In this document: positions 36,823-45,668 of the stretch, in pieces
Layout of the letters: every line of letters begins with the position of its first letter
How positions within the stretch are numbered: the first letter of the stretch is position 1
Origin: an uncultured Croceitalea sp.
GTDB taxonomy: Bacteria; Bacteroidota; Bacteroidia; Flavobacteriales; Flavobacteriaceae
Length of the DNA stretch: 64,000 nucleotides
Direction: 5' to 3'
NCBI GenBank assembly: GCA_947499565.1
Contig: CANMOV010000002.1
Span: forward strand, 703,229-767,228
Notes under the pieces: generated by a model
What the model was told of the DNA's origin: nothing
Seen by the model: the letters and a program-made list of their open reading frames with translations, nothing else
Database searches by the model: none
Program-made: the position numbers and the translations under genes

Positions 36823-38325
36823 CTATACCAAGGCTTTTTGGGTCATTAATTCTGGTTGGGAAACCCCCATCATTTTTAATATAGTAGGAGCAATATCACC
36901 CAAAACACCATCATTAATTTCATTAATATCCTTATCTACTAAAATTAGTGGAACAGGATTCGTGGTATGTGCCGTATTAGGGCTTCCATCTGGATTAATC
37001 ATAGTGTCACAGTTTCCATGATCTGCAATAACTATGGTAGAATATCCATTTTCTAAACCAGAAGTAATAACTGCTCTTGCACATTCGTCTACAACTTCAC
37101 ATGCTTTAATGGCAGCTTCCATGCTACCCGTATGGCCAACCATATCTGGATTTGCAAAGTTTAAACAAACAAAATCTACATCACCTTTTTCCAATTCTGG
37201 AATAATAGCATCTCGTATTTCAAATGCACTCATTTCAGGCTTTAAATCATAAGTTGCTACTTTTGGAGAAGGACATAATATACGTTCTTCTCCCTCAAAA
37301 GGCGCTTCTCTTCCCCCATTAAAAAAGAAAGTTACATGTGGATATTTTTCAGTTTCGGCAATGCGAATTTGCTTTTTACCTGCTTTGGCGATTGTTTCTC
37401 CTAAAGTGTCTTTGATATTATCTTTATCATATACTACTTTAACTCCTTTGAAAGAATCGTCATAATTGGTAATAGTTACATAATATAAATTAAGTTTTTT
37501 CATACCATGTTCAAGAAAGTCTTCTTGATTTAAAACTTGGGTTAGTTCACGACCTCTATCCGTTCTAAAGTTGAAGAAAATAATTACATCATCTTCCTTT
37601 ATTTGACCATCTTTATCCAGCACAATAGGTTCTATAAACTCATCTGTTTTGCCTTCAGCATAGCTTTTTTCCATTGCAGTAGAAATGTTCTCAGAGGTAG
37701 TGCCAATGCCATTTACTAAAACATCATATGCTTTTTTTACACGTTCCCAACGTTTATCACGATCCATTGCATAATAACGACCAATTACGGATGCTAAGTT
37801 GGTATTTTTAGCTGCACAGAATGTAACTAAATCTTCTAAGAAACCCTTTCCACTTTTAGGGTCAACATCTCTACCGTCTGTAAATGCATGTACAAAAGCT
37901 TTTTGGACACCATTGCTTTCGGATGCATTAATTAAAGCCTTAAGATGTGTAATATGGCTATGGACACCTCCATCGCTTACTAAACCAAGAAAATGGACTG
38001 CCTTATTGTTGGCTTTTGCATATTCAAAAGCATCTTTTAATACTTTCTCGTCTTTTAAAGTATCTTCTTTAACTGCTTTATTGATTTTTGCTAGGTCTTG
38101 GTATACAATGCGACCAGCACCTAGATTCATATGACCAACCTCACTGTTTCCCATTTGACCTTCAGGAAGACCAACATTCATTCCGTCTGTTAATAAATCC
38201 GCATTTGGGTATGATTTGTATAATGAGTCTACAAATGGTGTATTGGCATTTTCAATTGCTGAAACTTTAGGGTTTGGAGATTTACCCCATCCATCTAGAA
38301 TCATTAAAATAACTTTCTTATTCAT
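36823..38325 (-). CDS. gpmI: 2,3-bisphosphoglycerate-independent phosphoglycerate mutase
   Basis: A 500-residue two-domain, Mn-dependent mutase that converts 3- to 2-phosphoglycerate in glycolysis. It opens with ILMILDGWG (metal-binding Asp near 10). The catalytic Ser lies in QMGNSEVGHMNLGAGR (about residue 62). HAFTDGRDVDPKSG near 145, GRYYAMDRDKRWERVKKAY near 186, and the second-domain ADHGNCDTM and AHTTNPVPL blocks near 440-455 supply the other ligands. It is a single-gene unit followed by map. Confidence 0.97.
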   Translation of the reverse strand: MNKKVILMILDGWGKSPNPKVSAIENANTPFVDSLYKSYPNADLLTDGMNVGLPEGQMGNSEVGHMNLGAGRIVYQDLAKINKAVKEDTLKDEKVLKDAFEYAKANNKAVHFLGLVSDGGVHSHITHLKALINASESNGVQKAFVHAFTDGRDVDPKSGKGFLEDLVTFCAAKNTNLASVIGRYYAMDRDKRWERVKKAYDVLVNGIGTTSENISTAMEKSYAEGKTDEFIEPIVLDKDGQIKEDDVIIFFNFRTDRGRELTQVLNQEDFLEHGMKKLNLYYVTITNYDDSFKGVKVVYDKDNIKDTLGETIAKAGKKQIRIAETEKYPHVTFFFNGGREAPFEGEERILCPSPKVATYDLKPEMSAFEIRDAIIPELEKGDVDFVCLNFANPDMVGHTGSMEAAIKACEVVDECARAVITSGLENGYSTIVIADHGNCDTMINPDGSPNTAHTTNPVPLILVDKDINEINDGVLGDIAPTILKMMGVSQPELMTQKALV

Positions 38326-38546
38326 CCTATTAAATTGTGATTCAAAAATAGTGTGTTTTAAACGTGTGGGCTACTTTTTTTGAGGTTTTTGCATTGAGAA
38401 TTCGTTAAAGATTTTATGTTAAAAATGAGAACCTTGTTAAAGTTTAGTTATATAAGTGTTAATCGTGTAACAAAGAGTTATAATGGGCGTCTATTTTTAT
38501 ATCAATTAAATCTATAATCAAATTATTAATCAAAAATTCATTCATC

Positions 38547-38936
38547 ATGAAGAAAACAATCCTAACTATTGCTGTTGCAATTTCTTGCGCAGCAACTGGC
38601 ATTTATGCCAATGAAACAAACAATGACCTAGTAGCTAATACTGAGGTGACAACTAAAGTTGAAGTAAGCTCTTTTTGTAAAGCAATTATAAAGGGAGATA
38701 TTGAAACTGTTCAAAAATTAATAGAATTAGGGGAAGATGTTAATAAGAAATCTCTTGGTATGACACCTTCACATTTTGCTGCGCGATACAATAAGCCTGA
38801 AATTTTGCAGTTGCTAATTAATAATGGCGCTAATTTAAAAACAAGATGTGATAAAGGGTATACGGTTAAAAAGTATGCGGAATTATCAAATGCAATGGAT
38901 GCACTTGAGGTATTAAAATCAGCTATGAAAGGATAA
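38547..38936 (+). CDS. Secreted ankyrin-repeat protein
   Basis: A 129-residue protein with a Sec signal peptide (hydrophobic ILTIAVAISCAATGIYA, cleavage near 22). The mature part has about two ankyrin repeats: CKAIIKGDIETVQKLIELG, then GMTPSHFAARYNKPEILQLL with NNGANLKTRCDKGYT, and a capping helix. Such a small repeat stack usually binds another protein; a periplasmic partner is likely but unknown. It is a single-gene unit with its own terminator. The 221-base gap upstream is AT-rich, and no clear promoter was recognised. Confidence 0.88.
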   Translation: MKKTILTIAVAISCAATGIYANETNNDLVANTEVTTKVEVSSFCKAIIKGDIETVQKLIELGEDVNKKSLGMTPSHFAARYNKPEILQLLINNGANLKTRCDKGYTVKKYAELSNAMDALEVLKSAMKG

Positions 38937-38955
38937 GGAGTTTATTCATTTCATC

Positions 38956-38986
38956 AAAAAACCCATTGCAGCGCAATGGGTTTTTT
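38956..38986 (+). terminator. Intrinsic terminator of the ankyrin gene
   Basis: An 8-bp GC-containing stem (CCCATTGC / GCAATGGG, 3-nt loop) extended by A6/T6, 19 bases past the stop. It also has an A-run on the other side, so it can act in both directions. Confidence 0.85.
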
Positions 38987-39037
38987 ATTTACCTTATAGT
39001 GTTCAAGTAAAAGAGTAAATATATTTATCTAAATTTT

Positions 39038-39205
39038 TTAAAATTCAAAACCAGTAAACGCACGGTATAAAAATGCGTATAACGCCATAGATATCATAAC
39101 TGCACAAAATGCAGAATATGCTTTTAATACGATGACCAAAAACTCTGGTTTGCAATTAGCAAACGCCTCAGAATAAAGGCTTTTAAAATGTGTAAGTGTC
39201 CCCAT
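39038..39205 (-). CDS. Small membrane protein, DUF6747-like
   Basis: A 55-residue reading frame beginning ATG GGG ACA and ending GAATTTTAA. The translation starts MGTLTHFKSLYSEAFA, with CKPEFLVIVLKAYSAF and a hydrophobic CAVMISMALYAFLYRAF segment (about 29-50), so it is probably a single-span membrane protein. It resembles a flavobacterial family of this size (DUF6747), recognised from memory. It stands alone between the ankyrin terminator and the M48 gene. No enzymatic residues are visible. Confidence 0.7.
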   Translation of the reverse strand: MGTLTHFKSLYSEAFANCKPEFLVIVLKAYSAFCAVMISMALYAFLYRAFTGFEF

Positions 39206-39326
39206 TAGTTATGTCTTTTGTTTTTTGAAACGACTTAGCTAATTAGGTTTAGGTGGTAAATGATTTGGTGGTATAAAGGTACAAAAATAGAACCAAAGTT
39301 GCTTTTTACTCGATGAACTTACAATA

Positions 39327-40097
39327 TTATCGACCTTGATACTTTATAATAGCTTCTTTTATCTTTTCTATGCGATTTTCTGGGTCTGGATGTGTGCTCT
39401 GAAATTCTGGAACTCTGTTAGGACCCGCTGCCCCTTTCAAAATTTTCATGACTTTAATCATCTCGTAAGGGTCATAACCCGATTGAATCATAAATAAAAC
39501 ACCAAGTTCATCACTTTCTAATTCATCGCCTCTGCCATTGGTTAACAAGGTATTTTGCCCAATACCACCAACTACATTTCCTAAATCTCCTGCACCAACG
39601 GTTGCTCCCATAGTCGCAGTTCTCCAGAAGTCGCTATTTGCAATACGTTCAGCAGAATGCCTGCCAATCACATGACCAATTTCATGTCCTAAAACCCCAG
39701 CAAGTTGCGCTTCATTTAATTGCGAGAAAAGTGCATACGTAATAAAACATTGTCCTCCGGGTAATGCAAAGGCATTAATTGTTCTATCATCAGCAAGTAA
39801 ATGAAAGTCATACTGATAAGGCGTTTCTCTGGCTACACTATTGTTTACTAATTTTTGACCAACCGCATCAACTAGAGCTTGCATCCGTTCATCCGGATAT
39901 AGACCGCCATGCTGCTGAGCCATTTCAGGTGCGCTTTGCAAGCCAATGGCAATTTCTTGATCAGGATTCATAGTAATATGCTGTGACCTTCCTGTATAAG
40001 GGTTTTCTTCTGTGTTATTACATTTTTTTATGAATGCAAATGCTACGATTGCTACACCTATAAGTATTCGTATTTTCCAGCTACCTCTATTTCTCAT
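39327..40097 (-). CDS. M48-family metallopeptidase
   Basis: A 256-residue membrane-anchored or secreted zinc peptidase. One N-terminal hydrophobic segment (about 9-23) precedes the domain. The zinc motif is H138-E-x-x-H142 in LGHEIGHVIGRHSAER, with the third ligand Glu in GDELESDELGVLFM near 195. The FALPGGQCFITYALF segment near 110 is also typical. This matches the short periplasmic M48 (Loi22/BepA-like) enzymes that degrade or handle outer-membrane proteins; the TPR tail of BepA is absent. The STHPDPENRIEKI ending is common in the family. Confidence 0.92.
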   Translation of the reverse strand: MRNRGSWKIRILIGVAIVAFAFIKKCNNTEENPYTGRSQHITMNPDQEIAIGLQSAPEMAQQHGGLYPDERMQALVDAVGQKLVNNSVARETPYQYDFHLLADDRTINAFALPGGQCFITYALFSQLNEAQLAGVLGHEIGHVIGRHSAERIANSDFWRTATMGATVGAGDLGNVVGGIGQNTLLTNGRGDELESDELGVLFMIQSGYDPYEMIKVMKILKGAAGPNRVPEFQSTHPDPENRIEKIKEAIIKYQGR

Positions 40098-40140
40098 TGC
40101 GTGCTAGTGTTCTAGTTTTGTGAAAGATATAAAAAAAGAA

Positions 40141-40875
40141 TTATAACAAATCTTCGTTTATGCCTAGAATATTATTCTGAATATAGGTTTTTAGAAAGCC
40201 TGTTGTAAAGTGTTCACTTCCTTCAAATTCTTCTCTAATTAGTTGTCTAAAGATATTAACGCCTCTAAACTGCTCAAGCATTGGTTTAGAAAGTGGAGCA
40301 TAACTATAATGCCACGGCTCATATTTAAAGCCTTTCCTAAAATAATCATCGGTATATACTAAATGATAACCAAATTCCTTTGCGTTTTCATCTAGCCATT
40401 TTTTAAATGCTTCAAACGGGCCACCCTCGCCAAATTTTTCTGGTACTAAAACATCTCCGGTTACTCTTGGGTATCCATCTATAATGTCAATATCTGTACC
40501 CCAATGATGTCTGCTGGTTCCAGGTATGGTAGAATATTCAATAATTTTATCTATGGCGTCCATGGGTTGCATGCCATCAGTCTCTGTGTACTTAATAAAT
40601 TTTCTTTCGAAAATTGCTTTTTGTCTTTCGAAACTACGATAGCTGGAAATCATTTTTATATCAAAACCATCGCTATATGCTGCCTTTTTCATTTTAATAA
40701 AAGCATCATGAGCTTCTTTTCTAAGGTTAATTCCTTCACCAAACAATTCAATTTCTGCCTTGCCCATTAGTTCTTCTATGGAATATTCTGGGTCATTTAT
40801 AGTAAATAAAGAAGGTATTGTTGCTAAGGCTAGGCCACTAGTACTGGTTTTCTTAATAAACGTTCGTCTTTGCAT
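40141..40875 (-). CDS. M15-family D-alanyl-D-alanine carboxypeptidase with Tat-like leader
   Basis: A 244-residue VanY/DdcB-type peptidase that trims cell-wall peptides. The start MQRRTFIKK followed by a hydrophobic LALATIPSLF is a twin-arginine signal, implying folded export. The zinc site is S121-R-H123-H-W-G-T-D-I-D130 (SxHxxG...D), with the second half at EPWHY (H189). Both match M15B. The SSYRSFERQKAIFERK segment near 78 is also a family mark. Its leader fits with tatA encoded near 51.1 kb. Confidence 0.9.
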   Translation of the reverse strand: MQRRTFIKKTSTSGLALATIPSLFTINDPEYSIEELMGKAEIELFGEGINLRKEAHDAFIKMKKAAYSDGFDIKMISSYRSFERQKAIFERKFIKYTETDGMQPMDAIDKIIEYSTIPGTSRHHWGTDIDIIDGYPRVTGDVLVPEKFGEGGPFEAFKKWLDENAKEFGYHLVYTDDYFRKGFKYEPWHYSYAPLSKPMLEQFRGVNIFRQLIREEFEGSEHFTTGFLKTYIQNNILGINEDLL

Positions 40876-40970
40876 AATATATTGGTATGAATTACTTAGT
40901 TCAACTTTCTTTTTTCAAAAGCCATGCCACTAATGTTTCATTCCAAAGTTAAGAAGTTTATTAAAAGTAT

Positions 40971-42140
40971 TTACTTATCTAAAAACAAGAAGCCTTGATA
41001 ATTTAATTCTATATCAGGTAGGGTTACGATATAAAAATAAACTCCTTCAGGTAATCCTTGAGATTTATTAAGGACTAGATTATTTTGGTTAGAGAAACCA
41101 TTAAACTCATCCGTATAGTTATCTTTTTCAAAAACTTTTTGCCCAAAACGATTAAAGATTTGAACATTATTGCTGCCTGCTTCCCCAAGGTTATCAATAA
41201 CTAGAAAATCATTGGTGCCATCGCCATTTGGTGAGACAAAGTAATTTCCTAAAGTGGGATTGTTAACTGCAAAAGTATCTAGTGGTAAGGGAACAGTGCC
41301 AAATGTAATTGCAGCATAATCACTTGGAATAAATTTTTCTGAAACTAGAAAACCTTGATTTAAATCACCACTAAACGCAGTTTTACCAATAACAGTCCAT
41401 AAATTAGAGGCTTTTGACCAACCCACAAGAATAATATCCTCAGCTTCAGTAGTATTACCAATGTTAGCTAAATCACTTTGTGGGTTCCAACTTAGGGTTA
41501 TAGTAGAAGGTACATCCCCATGCAAGATCCAAAATTCTTTATCAGATATTTCTCCGATACTGCGTACCTTTTCATTTAAATCAAAACTTGTAGCAAGTGT
41601 TGGTGCATTACCGGGGTTTTGTCTTAAATAGGCGCAAATGGCTAGCTCATTATTGCTATCTGACTCTAATAATAGCGGACGTAGTTGGGTTGGGCTTCCT
41701 ACTGGGAAAGAAAAAATAGATTTATTGGTAATCGCAGCAAAACCAGTAACTTTTGAAAAGTTATTTTCACCGGCAAAAAAAGCGTTATCCAAAAAGTTTA
41801 GATAAACAACTTCATTATTTAAATCACTAAATATATTACCCTCAACAAAATTTATATTGTTTGAAATATTTATAGTAGTATTTAAAAAAAGACCGTCTGT
41901 TATAAAGATTTCGGTGTCAAAAAAAGTGGGTGCAATAGAACCATCAATCTGTATAATATCTTCCCCATAAAAACCAACTAGACCAGAGGTGGTTTCAAAG
42001 TCACTATCATTAATGAGGTTGGTATGAAAACCTAGCTCTGCATTACCATGCAATTGTATATTTCCATTATTATACAATGCTGGTTGCGCGGTAGCTATAA
42101 AACCAATTAAGGAAAACGTTATGTTGAGAAGGTTTTTCAA
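40971..42140 (-). CDS. T9SS-exported protein with gliding-motility C-terminal domain
   Basis: A 389-residue secreted protein with a signal peptide ending near residue 18 (GFIATAQP). The body is beta-rich, with NISNNINFVEGNIFSDLNNE-like strands and no recognised domain. The C-terminal 85 residues are a type B (CHU_C, gldB-CTD-like) sorting domain: YFVSPNGDGTNDFLVIDNL, then VQIFNRFGQKVFEKDNY, and GLPEGVYFYIVTL. This domain sends the protein through the T9SS to the cell surface. It is four bases from the stop-side of the 1104-residue repeat protein, upstream in the same direction, so the two may be exported or assembled together. Confidence 0.88.
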   Translation of the reverse strand: MKNLLNITFSLIGFIATAQPALYNNGNIQLHGNAELGFHTNLINDSDFETTSGLVGFYGEDIIQIDGSIAPTFFDTEIFITDGLFLNTTINISNNINFVEGNIFSDLNNEVVYLNFLDNAFFAGENNFSKVTGFAAITNKSIFSFPVGSPTQLRPLLLESDSNNELAICAYLRQNPGNAPTLATSFDLNEKVRSIGEISDKEFWILHGDVPSTITLSWNPQSDLANIGNTTEAEDIILVGWSKASNLWTVIGKTAFSGDLNQGFLVSEKFIPSDYAAITFGTVPLPLDTFAVNNPTLGNYFVSPNGDGTNDFLVIDNLGEAGSNNVQIFNRFGQKVFEKDNYTDEFNGFSNQNNLVLNKSQGLPEGVYFYIVTLPDIELNYQGFLFLDK

Positions 42141-42144
42141 TTGA

Positions 42145-45100
42145 CTACTGTTTTTTTAGTAATGCTTTAATTTCCGCTAAGTCTTTCTTTAAAGAATCCA
42201 ATTCTTCTGCCAAAACTTCATTTTTAGATTTTAATGCTTCAATTTTCTTTTCCTGTTCTATGGTATGCAAGAACAATTCCTCTATTTTTTCAAGGTTTTT
42301 TAGGTTTGACCTACTTAGATTCCATGAACCACTTTCCTGTGCTTCCTGAGCAGATTGTATACCTGGTAGATGATTGTTTTTAATCAAAAAGGCTTCAATT
42401 GATTTCAAACTTTGGAATTCATATTTGGAGTCCAGTGCGGAAAAACCAGTAAAGTATTTTTGAAATACATAATCAGGAACAACAGCATTGCCATTAAGAA
42501 GAATATCAGCTTGAACACTCAAACCAGCTGTAGTTGTAATGCCAAGATTAAAATCAGGTATTATTTTTGAACCATCTATTGCAGCTGCGACACTAATATC
42601 TTCGTTGAGTATAGTAAGGTCGAGTATTTCTCCTGTAGTGACAGCATCATCCCTAATTTCAGATTGACCTACTGCATCAATTCTAATTTCTCCTGCATCA
42701 ACCGAATCTGTTGCTAAGTCAGAGGCTGTTATTGAATTGTCTAAGATTGTTCCACCAGCTCCACCCACAATTGCTCCATCAGCTATGCTTAAAGCTGTCG
42801 CATTACCGTCTCCATTGATTGTTGCATCAGTTGTCACTGAACTAAATGCGGGAGCTGCCCACACAACATCGCCAACGGCGTCGGTTGTTAATATTTGTCC
42901 GTTAGTCCCTTGCTCAATTTTATCGGGAGTTATATTATCGTCTAAAATATCAGCTGTCTGTACCTGTCCATCGGCTATGTTTTCAGTGTTTATAGCGTTA
43001 TCGGCAATTTTATCATTTGTGATGCCGTCAGCTGTTACTGATATCGAACTGGCAACAAGCGTTGCACCAGTTCCCGTTGCAACAGTTATTGAACCATCTG
43101 TTGCTGTAAGGTCTTGTCCAGTAATTGAATTTGCATCTATAACTCCCCATTCAACATCCGTACCAGCGGCGTTTGTTCTGAGCACTTGATTAGCTGTTCC
43201 CTCCTCAATTTTGGCAGGAGTTACATTATCGTCTAAAATATCAGCTGTCTGTACCTGTCCATCGGCTATGTTTTCAGTGTTTATAGCGTTGTCAGCAATT
43301 TTATCATTTGTGATGCCGTCAGCTGTTACTGCTATTGAACTGGCGACAAGCGTTGCTCCAGTTCCCGTTGCAACAGTTATTGAACCATCTGTTGCTGTAA
43401 GGTCTTGTCCAGTAATTGAATTTGCATCTATAACTCCCCATTCAACATCTGTACCAGCAGCGTTTGTTCTTAGTACTTGATTTGCAGTTCCGTTTAGTAT
43501 ATTCTCTACTTGTACAGCATCATCTGCAATTTTGGTATTGTCAATAGCATCAGCTGCTATGTCTGCGGTATTAATTTCACCATCAGCTATATTTTCAGTG
43601 TTTATAGCGTTGTCAGCAATTTTATCATTTGTAATACCGTCAGCTGTTACTGATATTGAACTAGCGACAAGAGTTGCACCAGTTCCCGTTGCAACAGTTA
43701 TTGAACCATCTGTTGCTGTGAGGTCTTGTCCAGTAATTGAATTTGCATCTATAACTCCCCATTCAACATCTGTACCAGCAGCGTTTGTTCTGAGCACTTG
43801 ATTAGCTGTTCCCTCCTCAATTTTGGCAGGAGTTACATTATCGTCTAAAATATCAGCGGTCTGTACCTGTCCATCAGCAATGTTCTCGGTATTTATGGCA
43901 TTATCTGCAATTTTGGTATTGTCGATTGCATCAGCTGCTATGTCTACGGTATTAATTTCACCATCAAGTATTTTAGTCGAGGTAACAGCGTTATCAATAA
44001 TTTCTATTGTACCCACAGCATTAGGCTCAATAGTTAAAACCCCAGCATTGTTTATTGTAGCATCGCCGGTCATTGTAACCCCTGTAGCAACGCCCGTAGC
44101 ACTGCCCACGTAAATGTTTGTATTAGCTAAAGCGTTTGATGTAGCTATGGAATTATCTACATAATTTCTAGTTGCTGCGTCTTGTGCTGCGGTTGGTTCG
44201 GCTACGTTGTTCAATTGAAAACCTCCTACTGAAACATTTCCTGTTGCAGCACCAAACCCACTTAAGGGAATGTTGGTTTTATCAAGCTTAGCGTTTGTAA
44301 TATTAGCATCAATAATTTCTGTTGTTCCCACGGCATCAGGTTCAATTGTCAGAACCCCCGTATTATCAATTGTAGCATCACCAGAAATAGTGCGTTCTTG
44401 TGCCAAATTTGTGGCATTACCAATATATATGGTACCATCAGTTAATGTCGCTAAACCACCTACAGCGTTATCTACATAGTTTCTATTCGCAGCATCAGTT
44501 ATGGCCACTGGATCCACAACATTTAACAACCTATTACTTCCAAAATCAACATCAGTTGCTCCTGGCGCAAAACCACTTATTGGAATGGTAGGTTTATCTA
44601 ATTTATTGTTAGTGATACTTGCGTCCAATATTTTGACATTAGTTACCGCATCGTTAATAATTTCTATTGTTCCAATAGCATTATCTGCCATTTTTTCATT
44701 GGTAATTGCATTATCCGCAACATCTAGACCAACGCTATTAAATAAGGCATTGTCTGGGTCTCCAGAAATTGTTAGTGTGCTTGCTGGTGAAGTTAGTGTT
44801 CCCGTCCCAGTTATTTCTGTTAAATCTACATCTAAAGAACCATCCGGCGCTTGTGATATTCCAACACCAGCCACATTAGCATCTATTTTAGAACGATCTA
44901 CAGCATCGTCTTGCAGTTTAGAACTTACTATAGAACCATCTTGTATGTCTAAAAAACCATTGATACTAGAATCTACAATGTTAAAACCAGTAATTTCACC
45001 CACTTCTATATTTACATTATCGCCAGTTTCTGTAATTACAATGGTATTGTCATTATCTACTGGATTAAATACTGGATCAGTGCTAAACGTAACCACTCCT

Positions 45101-45459
45101 AAATCTGATAAGGATACCGAGACGGTATCTCCTTGGCTATCTGTTAATACCAACTCTTCCCCAACTACTTCAAAATCAGTATTAAAAATCCCCTCCTCGC
45201 AAAGGTTAGCCCAGGCAGTACCATCGTAGTAAAAAATACAACCTAAATCCGTATTGTAGACCAAGGCGCCTGGTAAAGGCGCAATTGTATTCATTTGAGC
45301 ATCGCTAACTCTTGTAATAACCAGAACACGGCCATTACTTTCTAACTCTAATACAGAGGCTGCATCAATATTTTGCGGATTATTACCAATTTTAATTTGC
45401 GACTGAAGAATACTCATCGCAAAAATACCTAGCATCACACTAAAGAAATACTTTTTCAT
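42145..45459 (-). CDS. Large repetitive fibre-like secreted protein
   Basis: A 1104-residue protein. A signal peptide (to about residue 19, LQSQ) is followed by a flavobacterial opening domain with YNTDLGCIFYYDGTAWANLC. A long middle part consists of short imperfect repeats such as ITNDKIADNAINTENIADG and a 97-residue larger repeat in about three copies (roughly 530-850). The C-terminal end carries FLIKNNHLPGIQSAQEAQ and a long coiled coil (about 1035-1104). The repeat type predicts a trimeric beta-helix or fibre, the ending resembling tail-fibre/S74-like chaperone regions without the peptidase itself. No sorting CTD was seen, and the function is unknown. Confidence 0.85.
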   Translation of the reverse strand: MKKYFFSVMLGIFAMSILQSQIKIGNNPQNIDAASVLELESNGRVLVITRVSDAQMNTIAPLPGALVYNTDLGCIFYYDGTAWANLCEEGIFNTDFEVVGEELVLTDSQGDTVSVSLSDLGVVTFSTDPVFNPVDNDNTIVITETGDNVNIEVGEITGFNIVDSSINGFLDIQDGSIVSSKLQDDAVDRSKIDANVAGVGISQAPDGSLDVDLTEITGTGTLTSPASTLTISGDPDNALFNSVGLDVADNAITNEKMADNAIGTIEIINDAVTNVKILDASITNNKLDKPTIPISGFAPGATDVDFGSNRLLNVVDPVAITDAANRNYVDNAVGGLATLTDGTIYIGNATNLAQERTISGDATIDNTGVLTIEPDAVGTTEIIDANITNAKLDKTNIPLSGFGAATGNVSVGGFQLNNVAEPTAAQDAATRNYVDNSIATSNALANTNIYVGSATGVATGVTMTGDATINNAGVLTIEPNAVGTIEIIDNAVTSTKILDGEINTVDIAADAIDNTKIADNAINTENIADGQVQTADILDDNVTPAKIEEGTANQVLRTNAAGTDVEWGVIDANSITGQDLTATDGSITVATGTGATLVASSISVTADGITNDKIADNAINTENIADGEINTADIAADAIDNTKIADDAVQVENILNGTANQVLRTNAAGTDVEWGVIDANSITGQDLTATDGSITVATGTGATLVASSIAVTADGITNDKIADNAINTENIADGQVQTADILDDNVTPAKIEEGTANQVLRTNAAGTDVEWGVIDANSITGQDLTATDGSITVATGTGATLVASSISVTADGITNDKIADNAINTENIADGQVQTADILDDNITPDKIEQGTNGQILTTDAVGDVVWAAPAFSSVTTDATINGDGNATALSIADGAIVGGAGGTILDNSITASDLATDSVDAGEIRIDAVGQSEIRDDAVTTGEILDLTILNEDISVAAAIDGSKIIPDFNLGITTTAGLSVQADILLNGNAVVPDYVFQKYFTGFSALDSKYEFQSLKSIEAFLIKNNHLPGIQSAQEAQESGSWNLSRSNLKNLEKIEELFLHTIEQEKKIEALKSKNEVLAEELDSLKKDLAEIKALLKKQ
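42950..43870. repeat. Tandem 97-codon repeats inside the fibre-like gene
   Basis: Aligned points at 43020, 43311 and 43632 give periods of 291 and 321 bases; the longer spacing comes from an inserted short repeat block. Copies are almost identical over about 180 bases. A 3' block at 43171-43230 and 43784-43840 matches between the outer copies but not the middle one, a mosaic pattern. Confidence 0.85.
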
Positions 45460-45668
45460 AAATAGGTTATTAATGAGGGGTGACTCATCCGCAAAAATAA
45501 TCTAAACCAAATAGTCACCTAATTTTATACGTTCAAATACCATTGTGCTAGGCAAACGGAAAGAATCAACCTTTCGCGAATAAAAACATTAACAAAAGTT
45601 TACAGTAGCATTCCTTTTTTAAATGAATTTTAGCCACTTTCTTTATACCATACTGACGAATACCATTT

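Noticed and set aside
42950-43870. CRISPR-like array
   Set aside because: The repeats are 97-codon in-frame protein repeats with no spacers.
42737-45229. Long plus-strand open frames opposite the repeat gene
   Set aside because: They are shadows of the repetitive minus-strand gene; the translations are Val/Ser/Pro-rich repeats with no family match.
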